NCBI RefSeq assembly: GCF_042658925.1
Contig: NZ_JBHSRF010000013.1
Location: forward strand, 1-64,000
Direction: 5' to 3'
Source: Sphaerisporangium aureirubrum
Lineage (GTDB): Bacteria; Actinomycetota; Actinomycetes; Streptosporangiales; Streptosporangiaceae
Length of the DNA: 64,000 nucleotides
Notes under the pieces: model-generated
The model's database searches: none
What the model was told of the DNA's origin: nothing
The model's input: only the letters and a program-made list of their open reading frames with translations
Program-made: the position numbers and the translations under genes
Shown here: positions 39,780 through 48,200 of the stretch, one piece after another
How positions within the stretch are numbered: the first letter of the stretch is position 1
How the letters are laid out: each line of letters opens with the position of its first letter

Positions 39780-41369
39780 GTGAGTTACAGCAGGCGTGGA
39801 TTCCTCACGACGGTCGGCGCGACGGGCGGGGCAGGGGCGCTGTTCGCCACGATGGGGGCCTTAGGGCTGGCGCCCACCGCCGAGGCGGCGGCGCGTACAC
39901 CGTTCGAACCGCCGCGGCCCTCGGACTTCAAGCTGACGGGCCGAGGGGCCAAGAAGGTCGTCGTGCTGGGGGCGGGGATCGCGGGGCTCGCCACGGCGTA
40001 CGAGCTCGGGAAGGCGGGGTACGACTGCACGGTTCTGGAGGCGCTGGATCGGGTCGGAGGGCGGAACTGGACGATCCGGGGCGGGGACCGGGTCACCGAG
40101 CTGGACGGGTCAACGCAGGTCGCGCGGTTCTCCGACGGGATCTACTTCAACGCGGGGCCCGCGCGGCTGGCGCAGTGGATGGTCACGATGGACTACGCGC
40201 GCGAGCTCGGGGTCGAGCTGGAGGTGTTCACCAACTCCAACGCGCAGGCGTACATCTTCAACGAGCGGGCCGGGATGACGGCGCCGGTGCGGTGGCGGAC
40301 GGCCAAGGCCGACGTGTACGGGTACGTGTCCGAGTTGCTGGCCACGGCCGCGGACGGTGGCGCGCTGGACGGGAAGCTGACGGCGCAGGACAAGGAGCGG
40401 CTGCTCTCGTTCCTCGGAGGTTTCGGGGCGATCGGCAACAAGGCAAGCGGGTTCGCCTACACCGGGGGCGAGCGGCGGGGGCACGCGGTCGATCCGGGGG
40501 CAGGGGAGCAGCCGGGCACGCCGTTGCTGCCGGTGCCCTCGTTGTCGGACGTGTTCGCGAGCGGGGTCGGGCAGCGGTTCTCGTTCGAACTCGGGTACGA
40601 CCAGGCGATGCTGATGTTCCAGCCGGTGGGGGGCATGGACGCCATCCCGAAGGCGTTCGCGCACGCCATCGGCAAGCACAGGATCTCGCTGCGGTCGAAG
40701 GTCACCAAGATCACGGACCTGCCGCACGGCGTCGAGGTCGAGTACCAGGACAAGACCGGCAGGACCCGGAAGATCACGGCGGACTTCTGCGTGGCCGCGA
40801 TGCCCCCGCACATCCTGGCCAGGACCCCGCACAACCTCGGGCCGGACGTGCAGGCCGCGCTGGCCACGCCCACGGTGACCTCGTCCGGCAAGATCGGGCT
40901 TGAGTACAAACGCCGCTGGTGGGAGACCGACGAGGACATCTACGGCGGCATCACCAACACCGACCTCGACCTGTCGGTGGTCTGGTACCCGTCGTACGGC
41001 TACGGCGGGCGGCGCGGCCTGGTGGTCGGCTACTACCACAACGGCGCCAACGCGGACTCCTACGCGGCGCTGCCGCACCCCGAGCGGGAGAAGCGCGCCA
41101 TCACCCAGGGCATGAAGATCCACGGCGCCAAGTACCGCGACGAGCTGGCCACGTCGGTGTCGGTGGCGTGGAAGCTGCAGCCGCACATCGAGGGCGCCTG
41201 GGTCGGCTGGCCGTCCCGCACCGGCGCGTACCAGCTGCTCAACAAGCCTGCGGGCCGGGTGCACTTCGCCGGCGACTGGCTCAGCTACATGATCGCCTGG
41301 CAGGCCGGCGCCCTGGAGTCGGCCCGCAAGACCGTCACCGAGCTGCACCAGCGGGTGCTCACGGACTGA
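39780..41369 (+). CDS. Tat-exported flavin amine/L-amino-acid oxidase
   Basis: 529 residues from GTG 39780, six bases after TTGGAGG. The N-terminus has a Tat signal (SRRGFLTTVGATGG, cleaved near AEAA). The FAD-binding Rossmann motif is VVVLGAGIAGLATAYEL followed by EALDRVGGRNWT, and the C-terminal FAD contact is RVHFAGDWLSYMIAWQAGALES. This is the flavin monoamine oxidase/L-amino-acid oxidase family, which deaminates amines or amino acids and yields ammonia, carbonyl and hydrogen peroxide. Secretion means peroxide is made outside the cell, near the LPMO and sugar dehydrogenase. The substrate is not predictable from sequence. Confidence 0.93.
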   Translation: MSYSRRGFLTTVGATGGAGALFATMGALGLAPTAEAAARTPFEPPRPSDFKLTGRGAKKVVVLGAGIAGLATAYELGKAGYDCTVLEALDRVGGRNWTIRGGDRVTELDGSTQVARFSDGIYFNAGPARLAQWMVTMDYARELGVELEVFTNSNAQAYIFNERAGMTAPVRWRTAKADVYGYVSELLATAADGGALDGKLTAQDKERLLSFLGGFGAIGNKASGFAYTGGERRGHAVDPGAGEQPGTPLLPVPSLSDVFASGVGQRFSFELGYDQAMLMFQPVGGMDAIPKAFAHAIGKHRISLRSKVTKITDLPHGVEVEYQDKTGRTRKITADFCVAAMPPHILARTPHNLGPDVQAALATPTVTSSGKIGLEYKRRWWETDEDIYGGITNTDLDLSVVWYPSYGYGGRRGLVVGYYHNGANADSYAALPHPEREKRAITQGMKIHGAKYRDELATSVSVAWKLQPHIEGAWVGWPSRTGAYQLLNKPAGRVHFAGDWLSYMIAWQAGALESARKTVTELHQRVLTD

Positions 41370-41408
41370 CACGAAGGGTCGTGCCCACCGGCCGCCGGGT
41401 GGGAAGCG

Positions 41409-42521
41409 TCACCTGGCGGCCTGGGCGGGCACGGCGTGGCCCGCCCACGCCTCCCGGCCGGTCGTGACGCCGGTTCCCGTGCGCAGCGACTCGCCGATCG
41501 CCAGGCTGATCAGGTGGTCCTGGCAGCCTTCGGCCAGCGGGTACGGCTCGGGGGCCTCGCCGCGGCACCAGTCCGTCATGCGGCACAGCAGGTCGACGAC
41601 GGCCAGGTCGTCCTCGGAGAAGCGGGCCCCCTGGTACTCGTTGCGGTAGACCACCCGGCCGTCGAAGCTGATGTGGTCCAGCTCGAAGCCCTCCAGGTTG
41701 AGGTCGATGCCCGTCTGGCGGCGGACCAGCGGCGACTCCACGGGCGTCCTCGGGTCGGCCAGGCGTACGACGCGGTCGTCCACCAGCTCGCCCAGTGAGC
41801 CGCGCACGACGATGCGCCGGGTGCGCAGGGGGTTCCACCACTGGTTGTCGGTGAAGTCGTACAGGCCGGTGCCGCTCGCGAACTCCAGGGTGGCGATCGT
41901 GGTGGCCCTGTCCTCAGGGGTGGCGTCGCCCGACCAGCCGTCCTTGGACAGCGGGTCGGCCAGCGGTGCGGTGAACGAGCGGGCGTGCACCGTCGCGTCC
42001 TCGAAGCCCGCCCCCAGCATGTGCCTGATCAGCGACACCGCGTGGTACAGGTGTGTGGAGGAGATCTGCACCGACGTCACCTGCCCGATGACACCCTCCC
42101 GCAGCACGGCCAGCCGCGCCGCGTGCCCCGGCATGAGGACGTACTGCTCGGCCACCTGCACCAGGCCGGTGGACCCCACGGCGGCCCACAGGTCGCGCAA
42201 GCCGTCCAGGTCGGGTGCCGGAGGCGTCTCGGCCAGCACCGGGACGCCGTACCCGGCCACTTCCGCGGTGACCTCCGGGGTGACCGGCCACGGCACCGAC
42301 GGGATGACGTACTCCGGGCGCTCCGCCGCGAGCATGTCCCCCACCGAACGGAACGTCGGCACCCCCCACCGGGCCTCCACCTCGGCCCCGCGCTCCGCTG
42401 TGCGGGTAACCACGCCCGACACCGACAACCGCTCGGGAAGCCGCCTCGCGAGGCGCAGGAAGAACTCCGAACGCCATCCGCTTCCCACGACACCGAACCG
42501 GCCCGGCCGCGCAGCACTCAT
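41409..42521 (-). CDS. Gfo/Idh/MocA-family oxidoreductase
   Basis: 370 residues from ATG 42521 with GGGAGGG upstream; an in-frame extension to 42593 lacks an RBS. The N-terminal Rossmann domain begins RFGVVGSGWRSEFFLRLA. The second-domain hallmark normally reading EKP is AETPP near residue 117, so the usual Lys is missing. A C-terminal alpha/beta domain with ISSTHLYHAVSLIRHMLGAG follows. The family oxidises or reduces sugars and cyclitols with NAD(P). Loss of the EKP lysine leaves catalysis uncertain. It converges on the amine oxidase gene with a 39-bp gap. Confidence 0.85.
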   Translation of the reverse strand: MSAARPGRFGVVGSGWRSEFFLRLARRLPERLSVSGVVTRTAERGAEVEARWGVPTFRSVGDMLAAERPEYVIPSVPWPVTPEVTAEVAGYGVPVLAETPPAPDLDGLRDLWAAVGSTGLVQVAEQYVLMPGHAARLAVLREGVIGQVTSVQISSTHLYHAVSLIRHMLGAGFEDATVHARSFTAPLADPLSKDGWSGDATPEDRATTIATLEFASGTGLYDFTDNQWWNPLRTRRIVVRGSLGELVDDRVVRLADPRTPVESPLVRRQTGIDLNLEGFELDHISFDGRVVYRNEYQGARFSEDDLAVVDLLCRMTDWCRGEAPEPYPLAEGCQDHLISLAIGESLRTGTGVTTGREAWAGHAVPAQAAR

Positions 42522-42580
42522 GGACGTCACCCTCCCACGCGCGCCCCCGCCGGTGATCGCCGGGGGCGTCCCGGGAAATC

Positions 42581-42619
42581 GTGAAGGCCTCACCGGAAGT
42601 GGTCCGGCGAGGCCTTCAC
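42581..42619 (-). terminator. Hairpin terminator after the small secreted-protein gene
   Basis: GTGAAGGCCTC (42581-42591) pairs with GAGGCCTTCAC (42609-42619), extended inward by CCGG/CCGG. It lies 40 bp beyond the stop of the reverse-strand gene ending at 42661. A second inverted repeat, CGCCCCCG/CGGGGGCG at 42542-42568, lies in the leader of the next gene. Confidence 0.75.
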
Positions 42620-42660
42620 CGCGGTTCGGCGATCAATCCGAGCGGCTCACGAGGGTCCTA

Positions 42661-43146
42661 TCAGTTGTAGGGGTTGTCGTAAGTCGAGGTCCTGGTGCGC
42701 TCGCGGTAAACCTGATTGATGAAATCGGAGGCCACCAGAGTGAAGGAAACATTCGCGACCGTACCGCCGTGATTCACCTCGGCGGACAGTATCGTCGCGG
42801 TGTAACCACTCGGACACAATGCCGTCGCCGAGCCGACGTTGTAGAACAGCGTGTACTGGTAGACGCCGTTGACCGCGACCCTGATACTCGGCGCGACGAA
42901 GCTGGAGACGCGGCACAGCTCGATGTAGTACTTGTACTTCGTGTTCCCGTCGTCGAACTGCAGCGTCCCGTCCGAACGGGCCAGGAGCTGGGCGTTGTTG
43001 ACGCCGCCGTAGATCGCCTGCTGGATCGGCAGGGGGGCGCCGTAGGCCGCGTGCGCCGGCGTGAGCGGCAGGAGAGCCGCGACGGCCACCAGCAGACCGA
43101 CGGCCAGGGACCTCGTCGAGCGAAGCCGCCGAGTAGTGGACAGCAA
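42661..43146 (-). CDS. Small secreted protein of unknown function
   Basis: 161 residues from TTG 43146, seven bases after AAGGAGG. A clear Sec signal peptide (LAVGLLVAVAALLPLTPAHA) ends near residue 33. The mature part is about 128 residues, rich in Tyr, Val, Ser and Thr with two cysteines (in ELCRVSS and TALCPSG) that could form one disulfide, and has strand-like alternation. I recognise no domain. It looks like a beta-sandwich secreted protein, possibly ligand-binding. It is monocistronic with its own terminator. Confidence 0.75.
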   Translation of the reverse strand: MLSTTRRLRSTRSLAVGLLVAVAALLPLTPAHAAYGAPLPIQQAIYGGVNNAQLLARSDGTLQFDDGNTKYKYYIELCRVSSFVAPSIRVAVNGVYQYTLFYNVGSATALCPSGYTATILSAEVNHGGTVANVSFTLVASDFINQVYRERTRTSTYDNPYN

Positions 43147-43160
43147 TTCGCAACCTCCTT

Positions 43161-43453
43161 CGACTGACGGCGGCGAAACGCCGCGTCCGGTGTTTCACAC
43201 CACGGAAAGTCAGGCGTTCCGCACCTGGAGATTATTGTCGGCGACTGAGACTGTCTAATGTGAGCCCGAGTCACGGGGCAACGCATCCCAAAAGGCAAGA
43301 CGGCACTTATCAACGGTGCCGTTGAACAGGCCGGACGACGCATATTCCCCGCATTGGCCCGTGGAAATTTCATGCCCCGGGAGTACGGTCGCGCCGCGCC
43401 GTCGCGGGAAAACCGGCGCCGGAGGCCGGGCGAGGGCGGCAGTATGACTCGAC
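43161..43453. other. Intergenic region between divergent genes
   Basis: About 290 bp between the small secreted-protein gene and the SWIM-protein gene. It should hold both promoters. Moderately A+T-richer patches occur near 43225-43260 and 43340-43375. No palindrome or gene was identified. Confidence 0.4.
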
Positions 43454-45100
43454 ATGGCGGGAAAGACGGTGACCGAGGAGCAGATCCGCGAGTGGTCGGA
43501 GGGCCAGGCCTTCGAGCGCGGCAAGATCTATATGGCCCAGGGCCGGGTCGAGGATCTGTCGGTGACGGGGACCGGCGCGACGGCCACGGTGGACGGCTCG
43601 CAGCCGTACGAGGTGCGGCTCGAACTCACCGACGCCGGGATGTCCGGCGAATGCTCCTGCCCCCAGGGGGGCGAGGGCGCGTTCTGCAAGCACTGCGTGG
43701 CGGTCGCCCTGGCCTGGCTGGACCGGTCGGGCCCGCTGGCCATGCCGGAGGCCCCGGAGAAGATCGGCGACGCGCGGCTGCGCGCGTTCCTCACGGGCCA
43801 GGACCACGAGTGGCTGGCCGACGAGCTGATGCGGGCGGCCTCGGCCAGCCCGGTACTGCGCGCCCGGCTGGAGGTGGCGGCGGGGGGCGACGTGCGGGCC
43901 GCGCTGGACGACGGGCGGCTGCGGCGGCGCCTGGGGAAGGTGGTCAAGGCCGGCCGTACCGCCACCGCCAAGGAGCAGGACGAGCGGTTCGCCGAGATCG
44001 AGGCGGTGCTCGGGGAGGTGTCGGGGCTGGTGGGGGCCGGGTTCGCCGGTACCGCCGCCGGGCTGGCCGAGTACGCGATCGACCTGCTCGTCCCGTACAT
44101 GGAGCGGGACGGATACCTGGTGTCCAGCACGCTCACCCAAGCGCGGCGGATCCACCTGGAGGCCTGCGCGACCGGCCACCCCGACCCGGTGGCGCTCGCC
44201 GACCGCCTGGTGGACCAGGCGCTGGCGACCGGCCGGCTGTTCGTGGACGCGCTGCCCGGGTACGCCGAGGCGCTCGGCACCGCGGGGATGGCCCGCTACC
44301 GGGAGCGCGTCGAGCAGGCCGTCGACGACCCGGACGCCGAACCGGCGACGGTCGCGCGGCTGCGGGAGCGGCTGGCCGAGCACGAAGGGGGAGCCGACGC
44401 GCTGATCGCGCTGCTGGCGTCCGGCAAGCCCTCCGGCCAGGACGTCCTGCGCATCGCGCGGGCGCTGGTCACCGAGGGCAGGGACCAGGACGCCGTCGGG
44501 TGGATCAGGCGCGGCCTGGAGGACTCCCCGGCCGACGCCGATCTGCGCGGTCTCGGCGCCGAATGCCTCGTGCGTGCCGGGGACCGCCGGGGAGCCGTCG
44601 AACTGCTGTGGCCCGTCTTCATCGGCGCCCCCACCCTGGTGACCTACCGGGCACTCGCCGAGGCCGCCGCCGGTCACTGGCCACGCTGGCGCGACCGGGC
44701 GCTGACCCTTCTGCGCGACCAGCTCACCGAGGCCGGCGACCCGTACCGCTTCGGCATCCTGGTCGAGATCCTGCTGTGGGAGGAAGACGTCGAAGGCGCC
44801 TGGCAGGTGGCCGGCGCGGGCGGCATCTCCGAGAACCTGCGGCTCCGCGCGGCCCGCGCCCGCGCCGCGACCCACCCCGCCGACGCCGTCCCCCTGCTGC
44901 TGGAGCTCGCCGAGCAGGAGATCGTGAGCAAGCGGAAGTGGGCCTACCCCCGCGCCGCGCAGCTCCTCGCCGAAGCCCAGATCCTGTCCGCCCGGGCCGG
45001 GACCGGCGACGACTTCGACCGCCACATGGCCGCCCTGCGCACCCGCCACAAGGCCAAGCCGGCCCTGCGTCTCCAACTCGATCTGGCCCGGCTGCCCTGA
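43454..45100 (+). CDS. SWIM zinc-finger protein
   Basis: 548 residues. The SWIM motif CSCPQGGEGAFCKHC near residues 63-78 gives the CxC-xn-CxH zinc ligands. The remainder is a long run of Leu/Ala-rich helices that look like TPR-type repeats (for example ARALVTEGRDQDAVGWIRRGL and LVRAGDRRGAVELLW). There is no SNF2 helicase domain. SWIM domains mediate DNA or protein binding; actinobacterial stand-alone members have no assigned function. The gene stands alone before the nitrate reductase gene. Confidence 0.88.
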   Translation: MAGKTVTEEQIREWSEGQAFERGKIYMAQGRVEDLSVTGTGATATVDGSQPYEVRLELTDAGMSGECSCPQGGEGAFCKHCVAVALAWLDRSGPLAMPEAPEKIGDARLRAFLTGQDHEWLADELMRAASASPVLRARLEVAAGGDVRAALDDGRLRRRLGKVVKAGRTATAKEQDERFAEIEAVLGEVSGLVGAGFAGTAAGLAEYAIDLLVPYMERDGYLVSSTLTQARRIHLEACATGHPDPVALADRLVDQALATGRLFVDALPGYAEALGTAGMARYRERVEQAVDDPDAEPATVARLRERLAEHEGGADALIALLASGKPSGQDVLRIARALVTEGRDQDAVGWIRRGLEDSPADADLRGLGAECLVRAGDRRGAVELLWPVFIGAPTLVTYRALAEAAAGHWPRWRDRALTLLRDQLTEAGDPYRFGILVEILLWEEDVEGAWQVAGAGGISENLRLRAARARAATHPADAVPLLLELAEQEIVSKRKWAYPRAAQLLAEAQILSARAGTGDDFDRHMAALRTRHKAKPALRLQLDLARLP

Positions 45101-45171
45101 CCCGCCGAGCCCACGGCGTGAACTCGATGCTGCCTTTGTAAAGCGGATGTAACCGGCGGATGATGACAAGG

Positions 45172-45187
45172 GTGACAAGCGCGTAAC
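45172..45187. promoter_or_regulatory. Candidate GlnR box before the nitrate reductase gene
   Basis: GTGAC-N6-GTAAC fits the actinobacterial GlnR pattern (AC-N9-AC with gTnAC half sites). It lies about 72 bp before the nitrate reductase start. GlnR controls nitrate assimilation in Streptomyces and mycobacteria, so the position is sensible, but the motif is short. Confidence 0.4.
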
Positions 45188-45259
45188 AGGGCCTTTCTAT
45201 GGTGCCGTGGTGACGTTCCCGCCACCGACTGTCGGGGTGGCAGTTGAGGGGGGAGTCAG

Positions 45260-48200
45260 GTGACGGTGACCGAGCCGGGGCGTGCCACCACCACCGCGGT
45301 GAAGACGGTGTGCTCCTACTGCGGCGTCGGCTGCGGCATGGTGCTGGAGGTCGACCAGGACCCCGGCGGGCGGCGAAGGGTCGTGCGGGCCGTCGGGGAC
45401 AAGGAGCATCCGGCCAACTTCGGGCGGCTGTGCACCAAGGGCGCGACCACCGCCGACATGCTCGGCGCGCCGGGGCGGCTCGGGACCGCGCTGGTGCGGG
45501 CGGAGCGCGGGGCCGTACCCGCCGCGACCCCGGTGGACGCGGCGATCAGCGAGACGGCACGGCGGCTGCGCGCGATCGTCGACGAGCACGGGCCGGACGC
45601 GGTGGCGTTCTACGTGTCGGGCCAGATGAGCCTGGAGGCGCAGTACCTGGCCAACAAGCTCGCCAAGGGCTTCGTCGGGACCAACCAGATCGAGTCCAAC
45701 TCCCGGCTCTGCATGGCCAGCGCGGGCACGGGGTACAAGCTGTCGCTCGGCGCCGACGGCCCGCCCGGGTCGTACCAGGACTTCGAGCACGCCGACCTGT
45801 TCTTCGTCATCGGCGCCAACATGGCCGACTGCCACCCCATCCTGTACCTGCGGATGATGGAGCGGGTGAAGGCCGGGGCGCGGCTCATCGTGGTCGACCC
45901 CCGACGCACCGCCACCGCCGCCAAGGCCGACCTGTACCTCCCGATCGCCCCGGGCACGGACCTGGCGCTGCTCAACGGGCTGCTGCACCTGCTGGTGGAG
46001 AACGGGCACGTCGACGAGGAGTTCGTCGAAGAGTTCACCGACGGCTGGGAGGCGATGCCGGAGTTCCTGGCCGGCTACCCGCCCGAGCGGGTCGCCGAGA
46101 TCACCGGCTTGGCCGAGGACGACATCCGCCGGGCCGCCCGCATGATCGGCGAGGCCGGCGAGTGGATGAGCTGCTGGACCATGGGCCTCAACCAGAGCAC
46201 GCACGGCACCTGGAACACCAACGCGCTGTGCAACCTGCACCTGGCCACCGGCGCGATCTGCCGCCCGGGCAGCGGCCCGTTCTCGCTGACCGGCCAGCCG
46301 AACGCCATGGGCGGGCGCGAGATGGGCTACATGGGCCCCGGGCTGCCCGGCCAGCGCTCGGTGCTGGTGGAGGAGGACCGCCGCTTCACCGAGGAGCTGT
46401 GGGGCATCCCCCCGGGCACGCTGCGCACCGACGTGGGCAAGGGCACCGTGGAGATGTTCTCCCAGATGGCCGAGGGCCGGATCAAGGCGTGCTGGATCAT
46501 CTGCACCAACCCGGTGGCCTCGGTCGGCAACCGCAAGACGGTCATCGCGGGCCTGGAGGCCGCCGAGTTCGTCGTCACCCAGGACGCCTTCGCCGAGACC
46601 GAGACCAACTCCTACGCCGACGTGGTGCTGCCCGGCGCGCTGTGGGCCGAGGGCGAGGGGGTGATGATCAACTCCGAGCGCGGCCTCACCCTGCTCAACC
46701 CCGCGGTGGACCCGCCCGGCGAGGCGCTCCCCGACTGGCAGATCATCGCGCGCGTGGCCCGCGAGATGGGGTACGCCGAGGGGTTCGCCCACGCCACGGC
46801 GGAGGAGGTCTTCGAGGAGATCAAGCGGGCCTGGAACCCGAAGACCGGCTACGACCTGCGCGGCGTGACGTACGACCGGCTGCGCGCGGCCCCGGTGCAG
46901 TGGCCGAGCGCCACGGCGGACGGCGACGGCCGCACCCCCATCCGGTACCTCAACGACGGCGTCAGCCAGCACCTGGCCGAACGGCCGGACGGCACCCGGC
47001 CCCGGCTGGTCTTCCCCGCCGCCGGTGGCCGCGCGGTGTTCTTCGCCCGCCCGCACATGCCGGCCGCCGAGCTGCCGGACGACGACTTCCCCTTCGTGCT
47101 GAACACCGGCCGCCTCCAGCACCAGTGGCACACGCTGACCAAGACCGGCAAGGTCGCCAAGCTCAACAAGCTCAACCCCGGCCCGTTCGTGGAGATCCAC
47201 CCCGGCGACGCCGAGCGCCTCGGCGTCCGCGAGGGCGACTCCGTGCAGGTCACCTCCCGGCGCGGGCGCGCGGTGCTGCCCGCCGTGGTGACCGACCGGG
47301 TGCGGCCCGGGGACTGCTTCGCGCCGTTCCACTGGAACGACCTGTTCGGCGAGTACCTGAGCGTCAACGCGGTGACCAACGACGCGGTCGACCCGCTGTC
47401 GTTCCAGCCCGAGCTGAAGGTCTGCGCGGTCTCGCTCACCAGGGTCGCGACCGCCGCGGACACGGGCGACGGCGACAGGGCCGCCACCGGCCGCGCGGAC
47501 GAGAGCGGATGGCCCGCGGCGACCGTCCCGCAGCAGGCCGCCCCCCTGGCCCGCCTGTTGGGGCTCGACCTCTCCCCGCCGTCCTTCGACGCCAACGAAC
47601 GCCTCTACCTGTCAGGCTTCCTGGCCGGGCTCGCCGCGGCCCCCCCGGACACGTCCGGCGTGCCCGTGCTGCCGGCCATGGCCCCCTTCGACCCCGGCCA
47701 CGCGCTGTGGGTCGACGGGGCGCTGGCCGGGATGTTCTCCCGGACGGCACCCGGCCGCGCCGGGGTGGCCACCCTGGCGCCCCCCGCCCCCGAGCGGCGC
47801 GAGGATCGCCGCCTGGTCGTCCTGTGGGCCTCGCAGACCGGCAACGCCGAGAGCTTCGCCGCCGCCGCCGCGCGGATCCTGGCCGAGAGCGAACGCGTGC
47901 CGGCGCTGCTCAGCATGGCCGACTGCGCCCCGGCGACCCTGGCGGACGACATCGACCTGCTGGTCGTCACCAGCACCTTCGGCGACGGCGACGCCCCCGA
48001 CAACGGCGCCGACTTCTGGGACCGGCTGGCCGCCCCGGAGGCGCCCCGCCTGGAAAGGGTGCGCTTCGCGGTCCTGGCCTTCGGCGACACCAGCTACGCC
48101 GACTTCTGCGGCCACGGCCGCCGCCTCGACCAGCGGCTGGAGGACCTCGGCGCCGTGCGGCTGACCGCCCGGGTGGACTGCGAGCCGGGCGACGACCAGT

